From contig VNWV01000004.1 in the NCBI GenBank assembly GCA_009801085.1, positions 2,666,001-2,730,000 of the forward strand: 64,000 nucleotides of DNA, in the 5' to 3' direction. Numbering within the stretch: position 1 is the first letter of the stretch; each line of letters opens with the position of its first letter. The position numbers were made by a program, and so were the translations under genes. The notes below the pieces were generated by a model that saw only the letters and a program-made list of their open reading frames with translations, did no database searches and was not told the origin of the DNA. Origin of the DNA: Lasiodiplodia sp. COLG20. Its lineage: Eukaryota > Ascomycota > Dothideomycetes > Botryosphaeriales > Botryosphaeriaceae. This document shows positions 20,901 to 33,390 of the stretch, piece by piece.

Positions 20901-23900
20901 TTCGCCGCAATCCCTGCAATACATCAGAATCTGTGACGCATCTCTTGGCGCCCTGTTTAATCTCACTTCGCCAAGCTTTTGGCCGCACCATGCAGCTATA
21001 CGAGATCACGTAGTCGATGTGTGGCAAGGCTGGACGCAAGATGCTCGTGAATGACAGAAATCTGCCGAATCTACAGTGCTGTAGACTTCTTCTCACTTAA
21101 TCTTAATCCACCATGCCATACCACCACCCAGCACTGTTCGGCCTGTGACGACTCGAAGCAAGATCCTGCGCGATCCAACACACCCCAGTGCCCAAGTGTC
21201 CAGGTCTCTTCGATCGAACCCACCGCCGCTCACGTAGTTGACCTTCCAACCGACGTCCTAGTAGCGAGTCCCAACCCCCTACCATCACAGCCAGCGCGTC
21301 TTCTCAGGTCTAGAGAATTGGCCACACCATTCTGCTAACCCACACATACCCGCCCATTTACCCATCTCGATCGGCTCCGAGCCGTAGCGCTCCCGTCGGA
21401 CCCGCAGCTCACACTCGTCCTAGTACCAGCCCTCGCTCCACAGTGGGCACCGCGCGATCGTCCTAGATCTGGCAGTCCCATCGAGTTGGAAAACCCTGTT
21501 CCCAAGATTTCGATTCGCCCCTCCCCACCCGTCCCGTCGACTCTTCGCACGCGCAGAAACCTGACTCATGGCCGGACGCAATGCAGACCTTCTCCTCCGC
21601 TTCCCGCTGCCAGGCCCCCCTCCCCCTCCCTTCTGCCCCTCCCGCGTCCCATCCCGGCCACCCAGCCACCGACTCTACCCGAACGAATTCTCCGCTCCCA
21701 CGCCCCCGGTTCGGCACGATACCGGATATAACCATAACTAGGCTGGTAACGGTAGTCAAACGGCGAGGGTGGGGCCAAAGGAAGGGGGGAAACATCCAAC
21801 CGACCGAGCGAAGCAAGCACAGGCATGCACTTCAGATCCAGTGACTCTCCCACCCACCCCATCCCTCCTCCTCTAGGATCTCGCGTGCCGCGGAGATTAC
21901 CGAGGGACAAGGATCGGGGGTTGAAAAAAATGGACCAGCATGTATGCTTTGCTCGGCACATGCAAGCAGCCGTGGCAGGGGGGGAGGGCTAGGAGGGGGC
22001 TAAAGTCTCCGGCAGGTGGAAGCGGGAAGAGTGTGTGAAAAGGAAGCAGATACGGCGCGGCGCGCGGTGCGGTGCGGCAGGGAGCGTGTTAGAGGGACGC
22101 GGGACGGGGGGGTGGGAGGAGGAGGAGGTGCGCTAGGCATACGGGTTGCTGGGCTCTCGGTAGGCTGGTTTTTTTCGCGGTCGTGTGCTAGGTATGTCCG
22201 CGCCCATGCTCTCTCTCTCTCTTCCCTATCTCCGCGGTAGCTTTTGGTCGAATGGTGGTGGCGAGACACATCGAGATATCGGCACTTGCGTGTGAGTGTG
22301 AGTGTGTGAAGGCAGCAGCGGACGATAGTTTGCCTGCGGCAGACCCCCGTCCCGGCGTGTCGTCGTCGTGTCCTCCTGCTTTTCCCGCACAGTATGTCAG
22401 TGGCTTGATGTTGCCATCAGTTCGTGTTCAGGTGCGGCTGCAAGCGCTGCTCCAGGCAAATCGTGCGCGACGGTCTTCGTGGGCGGAGTCCGCGGAGCGG
22501 AGCTCGACGGAATGGGCGGGCTTTGCTGTTTCCCCCCTTCTCACTGAATCGATTCGTTTCAACCACCGACCGGAGCGAAAGCGTAGGAAGACACGATCCA
22601 TCAGTGCCAAGCTGCTGCTGCGCCCCGGGCCCTCAGTCCCCACGGAGGAGGACTGTACAACATGAGGTGAGGTTGGCAGTCGTTCAGGGAGTGGGTCGGA
22701 GCTGACTTTCCGAAAGACTCGCAGAAGAGTCAGAGGAAAACCCGTGCTCTCGTCGCCGGGCGGTGCTTGTGCGGCCGCTGGCACGTGTCGACACCGCCCG
22801 CCGCCGCCCGCTCATCGCCCGCCCGGCTCCTTCCCGCTTAATCATTCCCGGCGTGATGGGAGGGCAGTGATATGATCGAGGGAGTGTCCGTGTCCGCTGT
22901 GCTGTCGGGGGCGGCACCTGCATGCATGCACGAGAAAATGGGGCCGGAGATCGATCATGCCCCCTCCCTCCTCCACCGCTAATGCCCTCATCATCATCGT
23001 CATCAACCGGAGACCAGGCAAAGCGGGCTTTATGCAATGTGGGGCAAGGCAGAAAGGATCAAAGCAGGGCACCCTACGCACATGCCCTCCCCCGGGGGGG
23101 CGGCGGCAAAGCGGACGATCGGTGAAGGGGGGGAGGCTCCTGCGGCGAGTCAAGGCCCGATCTTCGACGTCGTCAGATCTTCGGGAGATTGGGGAACGAG
23201 TTTTGGGCCGGCTGACTGGCGGGAATGAGAGCTGTCTCCTACATGAACGGTTACAGTGGCAAATGGGTGCTCCAGGCCGCAGTGGATACGCAAGGTAGTT
23301 GGCTTCTGAAATGAACAGATTTGACTTGACCGCCTGGGAAGGAGCTACTTGGCCTAGACCGCCCTTGGCGGCATGATGCAGTAGCGGTATGCACTGGCAC
23401 TCGCTGCAGGAGAGCTCAGGCAGAGAGGCAAACAACTCTAGCTCACCATCACTTCACTGCATTGCAACCAACGAGGCTGAACAGCCCTGCCAAGGCCTGG
23501 CTTCTCACCCTTACCAATGCGTTTCCCGGGTTTTGTCGCCCCACCTTGGTGGTCAGGCACCTGCTAGATTGGATCTACCTCATAAGGCCATGCCGTACAT
23601 GCATTGATGAGACTGGTCCTCTCTTGTGTAACCTGTAGTCCTTCTCCTTTACCTCGCAGTCGTAGCTATTGGATATACTGTGACCTGTACGACGGGAGAT
23701 TCGCCCGCAGGTAAGCCTCGCAGGTTGGGCTATTGACTGTGGGTTGGGTACACATGGACATTGGCTAGGAGCCGCCGGATAATGGTCCACTTCCGTCTCA
23801 AAGTACACTCCGTCCCAGACACGCTGTCTTTCTGAGCCCTATGCCACATGCATGTGCGACTGCATACGGCGCCGTCGCTCTCACGGGGCGCTGTTGCCCG

Positions 23901-26704
23901 TGAGGTGTCTCGCTGATCCTATTCATGCTGCAAGCAAGGGCGCCGTGGAAGCTTGGTACCGGAGGCACCTCCCGAGTCAACATCTCTTTTCGAAAGTACC
24001 CTGGACGTGTCATCGTTGTGTTCTATTCTCATCACTCTCCGTCAATCCTTTCTCCATGTGTGTTGTGCGGGTAAGCGCTGATCCGGAGTTTCGACCGACA
24101 GCCCCGAAACAGCCGGGGAACGCCAAGGCCAGCAGCCTGATGACTGTCGGCCAGCCTTACTGCGAAACTGGCACTGAGACATCCAGAATTGAGACAGTAC
24201 CTCTGGCATGCTCAGAGTGAGAAGTCAGAATCGACGACCAATGAAGAAAGCCGAGACAAAAAGACAATGTAAGGGCCATTGTCTTCAATTACCGTAACGC
24301 CGGCCGAACCTATTGGACCAGCCTGCTTCCCCCCTGCTAAACGGACTGAACAACAGATTACGAACCCGCTTCTTCCAGACTTTCTGTCTCAAACGAAGCT
24401 TCCCCTGCCCAACCGTCTCGTCCACGTAGACAATCGCGTTGCTGCCCATCCGTCGTCACCGCCCCGAAACCCGCCGGCACAACGATCCGTCCTCGACCCC
24501 CTCCCCTACCCCACAATGACCGGTCTGTCGCAAGGCCAGACCCATACTCTTGAGACGAGCAGAAGGGGGTGTTTCGAGCCCGGGGGAGGGGGAACCAAAG
24601 AAGTCGCATGATTCTTGCTTACGCTCTCCTCTTTTTCTCCCCCCTCCTTCCGCTACAACGGTCTTACCGCCAAACCGTTAGACCGCCAGAGCGTCAGAGC
24701 GCGGCGCACCGAAGCGGGTTGTGTTGGGGCCTCGAAGGGAAAAGAGGGAAGTGCAGAAGAAGCGAAGGAAGAGGAGAAGAAATGCGATTCGGCAGCGCTT
24801 CTCCGTTCTCCACGTCCCTCGGTGGGTCTGGTGAACCATGCAAGTCCAGCCACAAAAGGTCCCGGCAACCTGGGACAGCAAAGAGCAGGGAGGGCAGGCA
24901 GAGGAGCGCGGAAGCGGTACGCTTCCCGGTCACACTTGCTAGCCGACGACGAGGAAACACCATTGTCAGAGGAGGGAATTAAAGAAAAAAAAGTGGACCA
25001 GAAGCGAGAGGAGGGCAAGCACAGAGGTGGACAATGAACAACAAAACCTACGCACAGAAGGTTCGATGGCTCGAACACACGGGAAATCATGTCTAGACCA
25101 CTCCCCATATACACGCATTTCTTCCTTTCCCCATCTTTTTCCCTCTGATCGTTCCGAGCGGGAGCCGAGTCAGTGGACTGCATGACTAGGCGGTGCGGGT
25201 GGAAGAGCGGGATACCAGACGGCCGGGCTCAGACCGTCGGGAAAACAGAGCGAAGGACCGGCCCGCAGGACATGAGTTTTCCGTCCTGACCCACCTCCCA
25301 CTGACCGGCTGGCGTACATACGTGCGGGTGGGACACGCTTGTGGGAAGCATACATATGCCGCATATTACGGTTACGTCGGAGCTTCCGTGACCCAGCTTT
25401 TAGTGAGGCGTTCACAGCAGCAGGATTGATGACTTGTCGATCAGGCGTCGAGAAGCGGGTCGGGCTGCTCGCCGTGTTTGTGTCTCTATTGTTGTTGGTT
25501 TGCTGGGGGCCCAGCTGTGTGTCGGAAGCGGGCGGCGCCCTGCACCCGATCGCTGTAGCCGTACGTATGTACGATAGGAGTAAAAATTCGCGAAAAATAG
25601 TCAAACTCCGGCCGTCCGTTCAGCTGCCACATCCGCCCCATCCCACAACATAGCCACCCAAATCCTTCTTGCTCCCGGCGTGGTGGGCGTCCCCGGTGAA
25701 CAGTGGAATGCAGTCGTCGAAGTCAAACAGGCTGGGGCGCAGTGAGACCCCACTTCTGGACGGATGATGGGGGGAGTCTGGAAGCCCACGAAGGACACGA
25801 AACTTTAGCCAAGAGTGAGCTGATTTGTTGCCCGAGATTGGCGGGCCGGGGATGCGGGAAGAGAGGGCGGGACCCTCTCAAGTGGACACGAGGGAAGCAC
25901 AGAACAATTATCGTTTGGCGCCGCCGCAACGGTTCCCCACGCACAGATATTTATTTTATCAGTAAGGCTGGACCGGTCCGATCCCGCGAAACGCAAGCTG
26001 GAGAAAGGTAAAAATAAAGCCAAGACAGACATTCAGCATAACAAAACAACAGCGAGCGTGGTGAGTCCATGGCCAGCAAAAGGCACGGGGCAAAGTCCCC
26101 ACAAGTAACTTTCTTTTCTGAGTCCCGGATTCCGTTTTCCTTCTCCCTCTAGCGATGCGGATTCGTTCGAGTACGTAGAGACATGCCGAAAGCCGACCCA
26201 TAACCCTTCCTGACAGAAGTGATGTCATCAGATGCGGGAGGTGGACATAGCGGAAAGGAGGCCGTGCCGATAACAATGATGATGACAAATGACATGCTGG
26301 TGGTCTTGCCCTTTTCCCCTCTCCCAAGCGAAACAGAAAGCAAGTGCCCCATGCCTATGAACATTTTTGTGCAGAAGCCAGAACCCATATCCCCAAGCCT
26401 CTTTTGATTCCCGCAAACCCCGCCCAGTATCCAGAAAAGCGTTTCCACAATGCCTTGTTGCGCAAATCCCAATTAAAACCCCTAAGCGATGGCAAGACGC
26501 AGGACCAAAAACGGGCAGAGGGAAGATGAGGAGGATGTGGAAAAGGACGAAAAGTAGTAGTAGTAAAAACATAGGAGACCCAAGAAGGAGAAGCCGGCGC
26601 CGTTTCCCAGTAGAGTAGTAGTAAATCGTGTCCCAAAACCCAATGCATGTGACGTTCTCATCCTCATCAAGCTTGCTCTCTCTTTTTGACGGTGAAACGG
26701 CGTG
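17938..26704. other. Gene-poor GC-rich stretch, left part
   Basis: Almost 9 kb without a credible CDS. The many short open frames on both strands are Arg/Pro/Ser-rich, overlap each other and lack domains, as expected of GC-rich non-coding sequence. There are homopurine and homopyrimidine tracts and short microsatellites, but no tRNA, rRNA or transposase. Unannotated non-coding transcripts or an extended promoter for the gene at 26705-27310 remain possible. Confidence 0.55.
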
Positions 26705-27310
26705 TTACCCCGAGCTGTGGGCGGGCGCGGCTTGCGCGGAAGATGCGGCCTTTTCCCTCTCCCGGGCCTGGTTCTCGCGCTCCTCGGCCAGGAAATCGGC
26801 CCAGTCCTTCCAGACGACCCACTCGGGGCTGTCCGGGTTGAGGCTGCGCAGCATGGCGTCGATCTTCTCGGGATCCTCGTTCCAGGTGAAGACGGCGCCG
26901 GAGGATGTGTTGGTGGCGGATGAGGAGCTGGCATTACTGCTGGTGCTGGCGGGCTCCTCGGCCACGCTCCCGCGGCTTCCGGGCGAGTAGGCGCTCGATG
27001 ATGAGGGAGGGCTTGCCGCCGACGTCGAGTGCTGCTGCTGCTGGTGGTGCTGCTGGGGGAGGTAGTGGTGGTGGTGGTGGTGCTGTTGCTGGTGGGTCCC
27101 CGAGCCGTCGTCGGGCGAGAGGATGCTGGAGATGGACATGTTGTGCATGCGGCGCAGCGGCACCTGTGACGAGACGGACGGCGAGGGCGAGCAGACGGAC
27201 GGGTCGGCCTGGGGCGAGGCGGCGGGAGTGGGCAGGCCGGTTGTTGTTGGTGGTGACGAGTGAGGATGGTCCGAGGGATAGAGGTGGTGGTGGTGGTTAT
27301 TGGCAGACAT
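26705..27310 (-). CDS. Hypothetical His/Gln/Ser-rich disordered protein
   Basis: Single-exon frame of 201 aa from the ATG at 27310. The N-terminus has a His run (MSANNHHHHLYPSDH), then a Pro/Ser-rich part and the motif PLRRMHNMSISSILSP. A long His/Gln tract (encoded at about 27030-27110) and Ser-rich stretches follow. The C-terminus, EDPEKIDAMLRSLNPDSPEW and then WKDWADFLAEERENQARERE, looks like a folded or coiled helical segment. No domain is recognised. SISSILSP-like N-terminal motifs occur in several fungal regulators, but I cannot name this one. The frame stays open upstream to 27496 with a Cys-rich translation, so a longer N-terminus is possible. It is the only credible gene within about 14.5 kb. 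Codon use and a sensible, non-repetitive C-terminus support reality. Confidence 0.6.
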   Translation of the reverse strand: MSANNHHHHLYPSDHPHSSPPTTTGLPTPAASPQADPSVCSPSPSVSSQVPLRRMHNMSISSILSPDDGSGTHQQQHHHHHHYLPQQHHQQQQHSTSAASPPSSSSAYSPGSRGSVAEEPASTSSNASSSSATNTSSGAVFTWNEDPEKIDAMLRSLNPDSPEWVVWKDWADFLAEERENQAREREKAASSAQAAPAHSSG

Positions 27311-30300
27311 GACGCAGGCACGCGACTCGAGGGAGGTCGTCGGGGGGCTTTGGGGTCGGGGCTGGGGCTCGGTGCAAGATGTAGTAAGGACGGGCAGCTG
27401 GGGAGGGGAGCGGTAGGACAGAATGGCTAGATATACTTTGTCCTTGCATCTGGCGCAGCAGCCGCAGCTCGCGCAGCAGCAGGCAGAGCACACCACGCCG
27501 TGCGACCAGCTCCGTTGCGCGCACTGAGCGGTAGGCCGCTGGATGCAGATTTATTCTACAGCAAACTTATGGGGCCTGACTCGCGGCCGGGGCCAGGGCA
27601 CTGCCTCGCTTTTTGAAGCGGGCAGCGCCCTTGCGTGCGGCCGGGGGGCGTGAACCTTCTTTTCCCCAGTTGACCGCCTGGCCTCGGCACTTGGGCGTGC
27701 GCCTGCATTCGCGCGCTCGGGGAAAAGCGCTGGCGCAGATTCCGCCATCACGCCCGGGCCGCAGCACGCTGCACGCTTACATCAGGAGCCCACCGGCCGT
27801 TGCTTTTTCGGCGCCCACCAGCCTGCCAGCGGGGCTCCACGCCGGATCGTGCCCGCCTAGTGTGCAGAATCGGCGGTTGAGGGCAGACAGACGGTCGACG
27901 ATCGACGGCAGCGATGGCTGACATGCAGCCAGTGGGTGTGATGCTCGGGTGACAGCCCGCTGCCGCCGCGCAGGGGGCCGGGATGGCGACAAAGCCCGGC
28001 AGCCTCCCCATGCCCACCCGCCGGGGCCCTTGTCTCCCTGCAGCGTGTCAGCGGGGAAGCCCCACTGCCGAGATCCGCCTGCCAGAGCGCACAGCGTGCA
28101 CAACTTCGCTTAACGCCTGGGCTGAGACGGACGCGAAACGCCATGCTGGCCAACCCCTTCCAGAGCCGCTGGCGGAGCGGGAGCGCCCTCCCCCGCCGCC
28201 TAGGGCCCGCCGTGCGACGGAGCGGAACCGGAGGAATGCGGCGCAGGGCCACGCGCGCCTGCGATCTGCGATCCAGCGGTTCCAGCGCCTGCATGGAAAT
28301 TGGTGGCGGAGCGAGCGAGCCAGCTTGCCGGCGCTCTTCACGTCAGGCTGTGATGATTGTGCCCAAGCCATGGCAGATGCCGTCGCTAGGATAACCGTTG
28401 CGCTGGCTGCGGCGCTGCTCGACGATCGCCGCGGGAGGCCAGCGGGCCGGAGGTATGTCCGCCGCGGGCGGCTGGTCGCCTGGCCAGAAACGCCCCTGGC
28501 AGCCGCCGCTGCCTCTTCGCTGGGCGGGCGCACGTCAGCGCGGCAGGATCCTCGCTGCAGACGCAAAGCATGCTGCAAAAAGCAACGAGAAAAAGACGCA
28601 TGCAGAACAGGCGTTCGCGCTGGAGGCAGGTCGTCGGGCCGTGTCGCCTGGCGGGCGGATGAGGCTTGGGCAGCGATATTTACCGCGCGGACGCGCGCGC
28701 GGAAGAGCCGGAGCGGGCGGACCGGACGGCTCTGCACATCATCTTGGCCTTTTCGTTCAGGGGTTGCTTCGTCGTCGTCGCGGCCGCGCTGTCATGGAGC
28801 CCGGCGGGGTGGAAGCTCGGGGCGGGAGAGGGTCCCTTGACCTTAACCCTCCATCCGGGGTGGCAATTCACGTGTCTATCAGGAGAGACGAGGTAAAACT
28901 CGCCCTCGTCCCGCCTCGACTCCGTCAATCATCGCTTTTGTCTTCCCTCGGATGCACGTTCAACAACGCACACACACTATGCAGTGTGAACCCGTCCCGG
29001 CGGCGTGGACCGCACGCTGCCCTCCGCGGTGACGTCAGGATTCTGGCGGTGATTCGGGGCGACGTGGCTAGCTGCACGAAGATGGAGCGAGTGTTGGTGG
29101 AGCTCGGCGGACAGGCCACCGGGGATGCGGGAGCGGCTCATCAGTGCGCGGATGCAGGGACAGGAGCGCGGCGTGGCGGCTGCGTGCTGTGTCGCTTGCT
29201 GACTGCCCATCGTGGAGCCAGCGCCGCTGCAGCGCGAGTAGGATGCCACCTGTGCTTTAGGGTTAGGAGGGTGATGAAACGCGGTGGGTGGTTTGGGCAT
29301 GGACATCACACCATCCGAGCTGGGTGAACGTCGGCCATCCCCGCTTCCGCGCACCGCCTGCCCGGCGACTCAGCACCACCATCCGTTCCCGCTGAGATAC
29401 GCTCGAAAACGCAACTTCCCGCTCAGATCTGCCTCTCCTTGGCCTGGCAAGCCCCCCCGCCGCCTCCCGTCCGCGCTAGCACTGTCAGATTCGGCTGACT
29501 CTGGCCCCCGGCCCTCACCCCATCTCCCAGCGCCCTCCGCCCCCCGTCCGCGCCAGAAGGGGCAGGTCTGCCAAATGTCCGCCGGTCGAGCCCTGCATCT
29601 CCGCTCCGCCGCGTCCAACGGCCGTTGGACCTCGCGCACACGACCCGGCGCGCGCGAGCGGCGGCGACTCAGCATCCCACGCTCGGGTTTCAGGTCATTG
29701 CGCTCTATGCTTTCCACAGGAGCCGCTCCTCATCTGCCGTCGTCTACGCAAGCTCCGAGCCCTCTAGACCACCATTTGCCTAGACCGGATCGTCCAACAT
29801 GCTCCGGCGAGTTTAATCAGCCCTGAGACACACTACTCCTCCCCGTCTAAACGGAATCAAAAGCCTCGCCGCCATGGCAAACAACCGCCCTAGCGCCCTC
29901 TAGCTGCTCCTCCGCCTCACCCAAATCCTCGGGGCCAATCTAAGCGCCGGATTGCCCGCCACATACGGCTACACTTCGATCCCCCGTCATGATGCTTGCT
30001 GCCGAAATTCTCCCTACCTACCGCCGTTCTCTGCACCCTATCCGTTCATTCGGTTTCGACGAGAGCAGGACCGCCAAGCCACTCTAGCACCGAGTGCGCG
30101 GGCTCCAGGGGGCTGTTTTCCTGACTCACGTCCAGTCTCGACTCCCTCCAGCGCCTTGCCTCTTTGAAATGAAGCCCATGGTACGAAGCCGACAGCCTTT
30201 CCAACCCACGCTCCATGTGTGTTGTCCTCATTGGCTCCGCCGTGGCTCCCGCGCGCTATATCTACTGCAAGCCCTAGTGCCGCACCGCAGCTGGCCCCGC

Positions 30301-32475
30301 CACAGCAGAGTATCATGCTGCGTTGCGCAGAATCCCATTGGCGCCGTCCATTACACGGCCGGAACCACTCCTGGGCTGACCCTGCACGACGGAGCCTTCC
30401 TCTGTTCATTGGGTTGAGCTCATCACCCCCCTTTTCGTATGCTACACAGTCTCTCTACTGTTCCTTGCATCCGATACGAAAAGACTGCATGAATGCACTC
30501 TCTTTGCCGGCGTTGTCGTCTGGAGTCCGACTTTCCCGGTCCGTCCTACATCCCGGGTGCACCCCTCGTCGTGCGCGAGGCAGAAAACCGGACACAGGCA
30601 TTTCCTTTCTCGTTTGAGACTCTGGCTGCTCATCCTTCGCGTCTAGGCTTTTCCGGTTCCGTGCCCACATGAGCCGACGTCTTTACTGGATGGATCAGGA
30701 CGTGGAACATGCAGCCATAGCGGCCGCACCCAGATTACCACTTAATCTAATGCCAGGAGACATGCTTCCTTTGTGTGAGCCCCGACTATGTCCTCCGCTT
30801 CACATATGCCGGCGAAGTCCCTCGTGCAGCATTTATTTCAGGGACGTCGAACCGATGCGTTGGGACTGATGGTCTGTTTAGACGCCTCGGTGATACCGAT
30901 AGATCCGGACGCCTGCATAGCTTCAACCACCTTTTGGGCACGGATGGTCGGGCCTACGTACGAGAAAGGGTCTGCCCCTTGGGGACCAGTGGCCTTGCAA
31001 GTCTTAAGCGGGTAAGAGTCGCGCTCCCCCTTGTCCTCCGGCAAGTGCCACCCCCGCTTCAACCGCCGTCACGGCTGGAGAATACGAGATGCGGACTCCC
31101 GAGACATCTGTCACTTAGAGTTGGGGCAGTCGAACTGCGCTCAACTCGCTTTCTGTTGTCTCACCAGACGTGGAGGAAATGAAGCAGCAATGCTTTCCTG
31201 CCCAAGCCGCCACAGATCCAGCAGACTGGGTGCATCGGGCCACTATTCCCAAGCCACTGCTACCAAAATGGTCGCCATGCAGAACCCGATGCTCCTGACC
31301 CTGGTGCTTTTCACACCCCAGATTACGCAAAAGTCAGCACAATCAGCGACTTGGCGGCCAATCGGCAATGTTAATATCCACCATACGCGTGGCGCCGCTT
31401 CCCTTAAATGTTTCCAAGACTGATGACTGATACGGCCAGGCACTGACATCGACGATGACTACTACACGGGAAGGAAAGGCCCTCGCCACGCACTATCTTC
31501 TCAGCTCGTCTTACTAGAGATTAGCGAATGGAGGGCCTGAGAAGCCACACTGTCGTGGAGCTGGGCTGAAGGCCTCCCCCGTTGGATGGGATCACGAGCC
31601 TCATGCAACATGCAGAGGGCCAAAGACCATGATCGACCGGGTCGATAGCAGGGCATCGGTGATCAGGTGGCGGGAGCTAAACCGTGTTGTAGCGCCTATC
31701 CCCTGCGCGGACACGATTCCGCAACAAAGGGCCTGGTGATGCGGGGAGCCTGAAGGCATGCAAACCTGACAAGAGGCGGTGGGGAAACGGAAAGGAGCTC
31801 TACTGGCTCGGCTGCGTCTTCATCACATCCCCCTTTCGGCGAGCTTTGGGATCCTCAGCCTTGATAGCAGTCAGCTGCCTGATTTCTGCATCTACAGCCG
31901 TGCTTGATCCGCGATGACATGGTTCAGTCAGCTCACTTGTGGGCGGCTAAAGCAAAGGCGTGGATGCACTCATGCTCTACTCAGACCTGCTGTGCAGTCC
32001 CAACGCCTGCTGACCGCTGTTCTTGCATCCCCGAGCTATTTCTTCACATGATCGAGTGAGAAAACTGCGTACTTACCCTGGTATTCTCCTGCTTTCGAAG
32101 CACTCTGCCGTGGCGACTTCGCCGTGGCGAACGCGACATCGCACGGGCCGGTGTCAAAAACATGACTGCGGTGAATACATCAGCCATTGGATCAGGAAAC
32201 ACGCTCGTTGGCGTTGGGAGAGGTCACTCTACCGGTATTCTAGTAATGGTCTCCGAGCGATGGTGTCCGGAGTCACGCATCGGACATGCCCAACGAAGTG
32301 CGGCGGCGCAGCTGTTTTGCGCGGTCTCTGCTTATGGCTCCGGTAACAGACACCGCGAGACAGCGACCCGACTATTTATCGCCCCTCACGTTACGCCATC
32401 GCCATCACCACACTTCACAACACCTGAGCGCAGCGCATCAGGAGCTTTTGACGCGCGGTGGCTGGACAATCGAAG
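27311..32475. other. Gene-poor GC-rich stretch, right part
   Basis: About 5 kb with only shadow-like open frames; the longest (27983-28840, plus) is Arg/Ala/Gly-rich without a domain and overlaps an equally long minus frame. A palindromic TGACGTCA (CRE-like) occurs near 29031. A TATTTA box near 32374 lies about 100 bp before the esterase ATG and may be its promoter. Confidence 0.5.
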
Positions 32476-33390
32476 ATGTGGCGTTTCTTCACCTACCTTC
32501 GCCTAAAGGCGATCGTCACGTTGCTCCGCTTGTTTGTACGGCTACGCGGCGCGCCCGCAATCTCACCCAGCGCCAGCGTGCTGCACATCCCGTCGCGCGA
32601 CCCGCAACGCACCATCAAAGCACACGTCTATCGCTCTTCGGCCCATGCGACTGACGCCTCCACCCCGACGCCCGTTCTCTTCAACTTCCATGGCTCCGGC
32701 TACATGCTGCCGCTGCACGGCAGCGATGACTACTTCTGCACGCTGATCGCTGCCAAAACGCCGTACACGGTGCTCGACATCCAATACCGCCTCGCGCCCG
32801 AGCACCCTTTCCCCGCCGCCGTCAACGACGCCGAGGACGCAGTCAAGTACGTGCTCGCCAACCCGACTCTTTACGACCCTCGCCGCCTCGCCGTCTCTGG
32901 CTTCAGCGCCGGCGCCAACCTCGCCATAGTCGTCGCCGGCGCCCTGCCCGCGAGCTTTCCCCCCGGCACCTCCATCGGCACATGCATCGCCTTCTATCCG
33001 GGCACCGATATGACCATCGATCCCGGCGAGAAGAAGGCGCCTGACCCCACCGGCAAAGCCATTCCGCCGTGGTTCGCAAGGCTGATTAACGACTGCTACA
33101 TCCCGCCGGATGTGAGCGCCAGCGATCCGCGCATCAGCCCCTGCTATGCCGACCTGGCCAATTTCGCGGGCATGACATTCGCCTTGCTGTCGGCCGCGCG
33201 CGACAATCTGGCGCCTGAGTCGGAGAAGTTTGCCGCGAGACTCGAGGAGGTCGAGGGGACGAGGGTTGTCCGGAAGAGGTTCGAGGGGTGCATTCACGGG
33301 TTTGATAAGCACGCGGAACCGGGAAGTGGGAATGAGAAGGCCAGAGATGAGGCATATGGGATTGCGGCGGATCTGCTGATGGGGCGGTAG
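32476..33390 (+). CDS. Alpha/beta hydrolase, HSL-type esterase/lipase
   Basis: Single exon, 304 aa from the first in-frame ATG; upstream the frame starts only with GTG. It belongs to the hormone-sensitive-lipase (alpha/beta hydrolase-3) type: oxyanion-hole motif FHGSGY at about residue 71 (HGGG in most relatives, here HGSG), strand QYRLAPEHPFPAA, nucleophile elbow GFSAGAN with Ser at about 144, acidic residue D243 in ARDNLAPESE and catalytic His at about 274 in CIHGFDKH. Such enzymes hydrolyse short-chain or secondary-metabolite esters, usually in the cytosol. A hydrophobic, basic N-terminal segment (YLRLKAIVTLLRLFVRL) may attach to a membrane. The GFSAG elbow replaces the common GDSAG. It stands alone between the gene-poor stretch and a tRNA gene; the substrate is unknown. 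Confidence 0.86.
   Translation: MWRFFTYLRLKAIVTLLRLFVRLRGAPAISPSASVLHIPSRDPQRTIKAHVYRSSAHATDASTPTPVLFNFHGSGYMLPLHGSDDYFCTLIAAKTPYTVLDIQYRLAPEHPFPAAVNDAEDAVKYVLANPTLYDPRRLAVSGFSAGANLAIVVAGALPASFPPGTSIGTCIAFYPGTDMTIDPGEKKAPDPTGKAIPPWFARLINDCYIPPDVSASDPRISPCYADLANFAGMTFALLSAARDNLAPESEKFAARLEEVEGTRVVRKRFEGCIHGFDKHAEPGSGNEKARDEAYGIAADLLMGR

Noticed and set aside
26482..27321. 279-codon minus-strand frame over the His/Gln-rich gene
   Set aside because: Alternative frame of the same CAC/CAG-type repeats; the frame with a charged helical C-terminus is the better gene.
27983..28840. 285-codon plus-strand frame
   Set aside because: Arg/Ala/Gly-rich, matched by an equally long minus frame, no start context or domain; typical GC-rich non-coding sequence.
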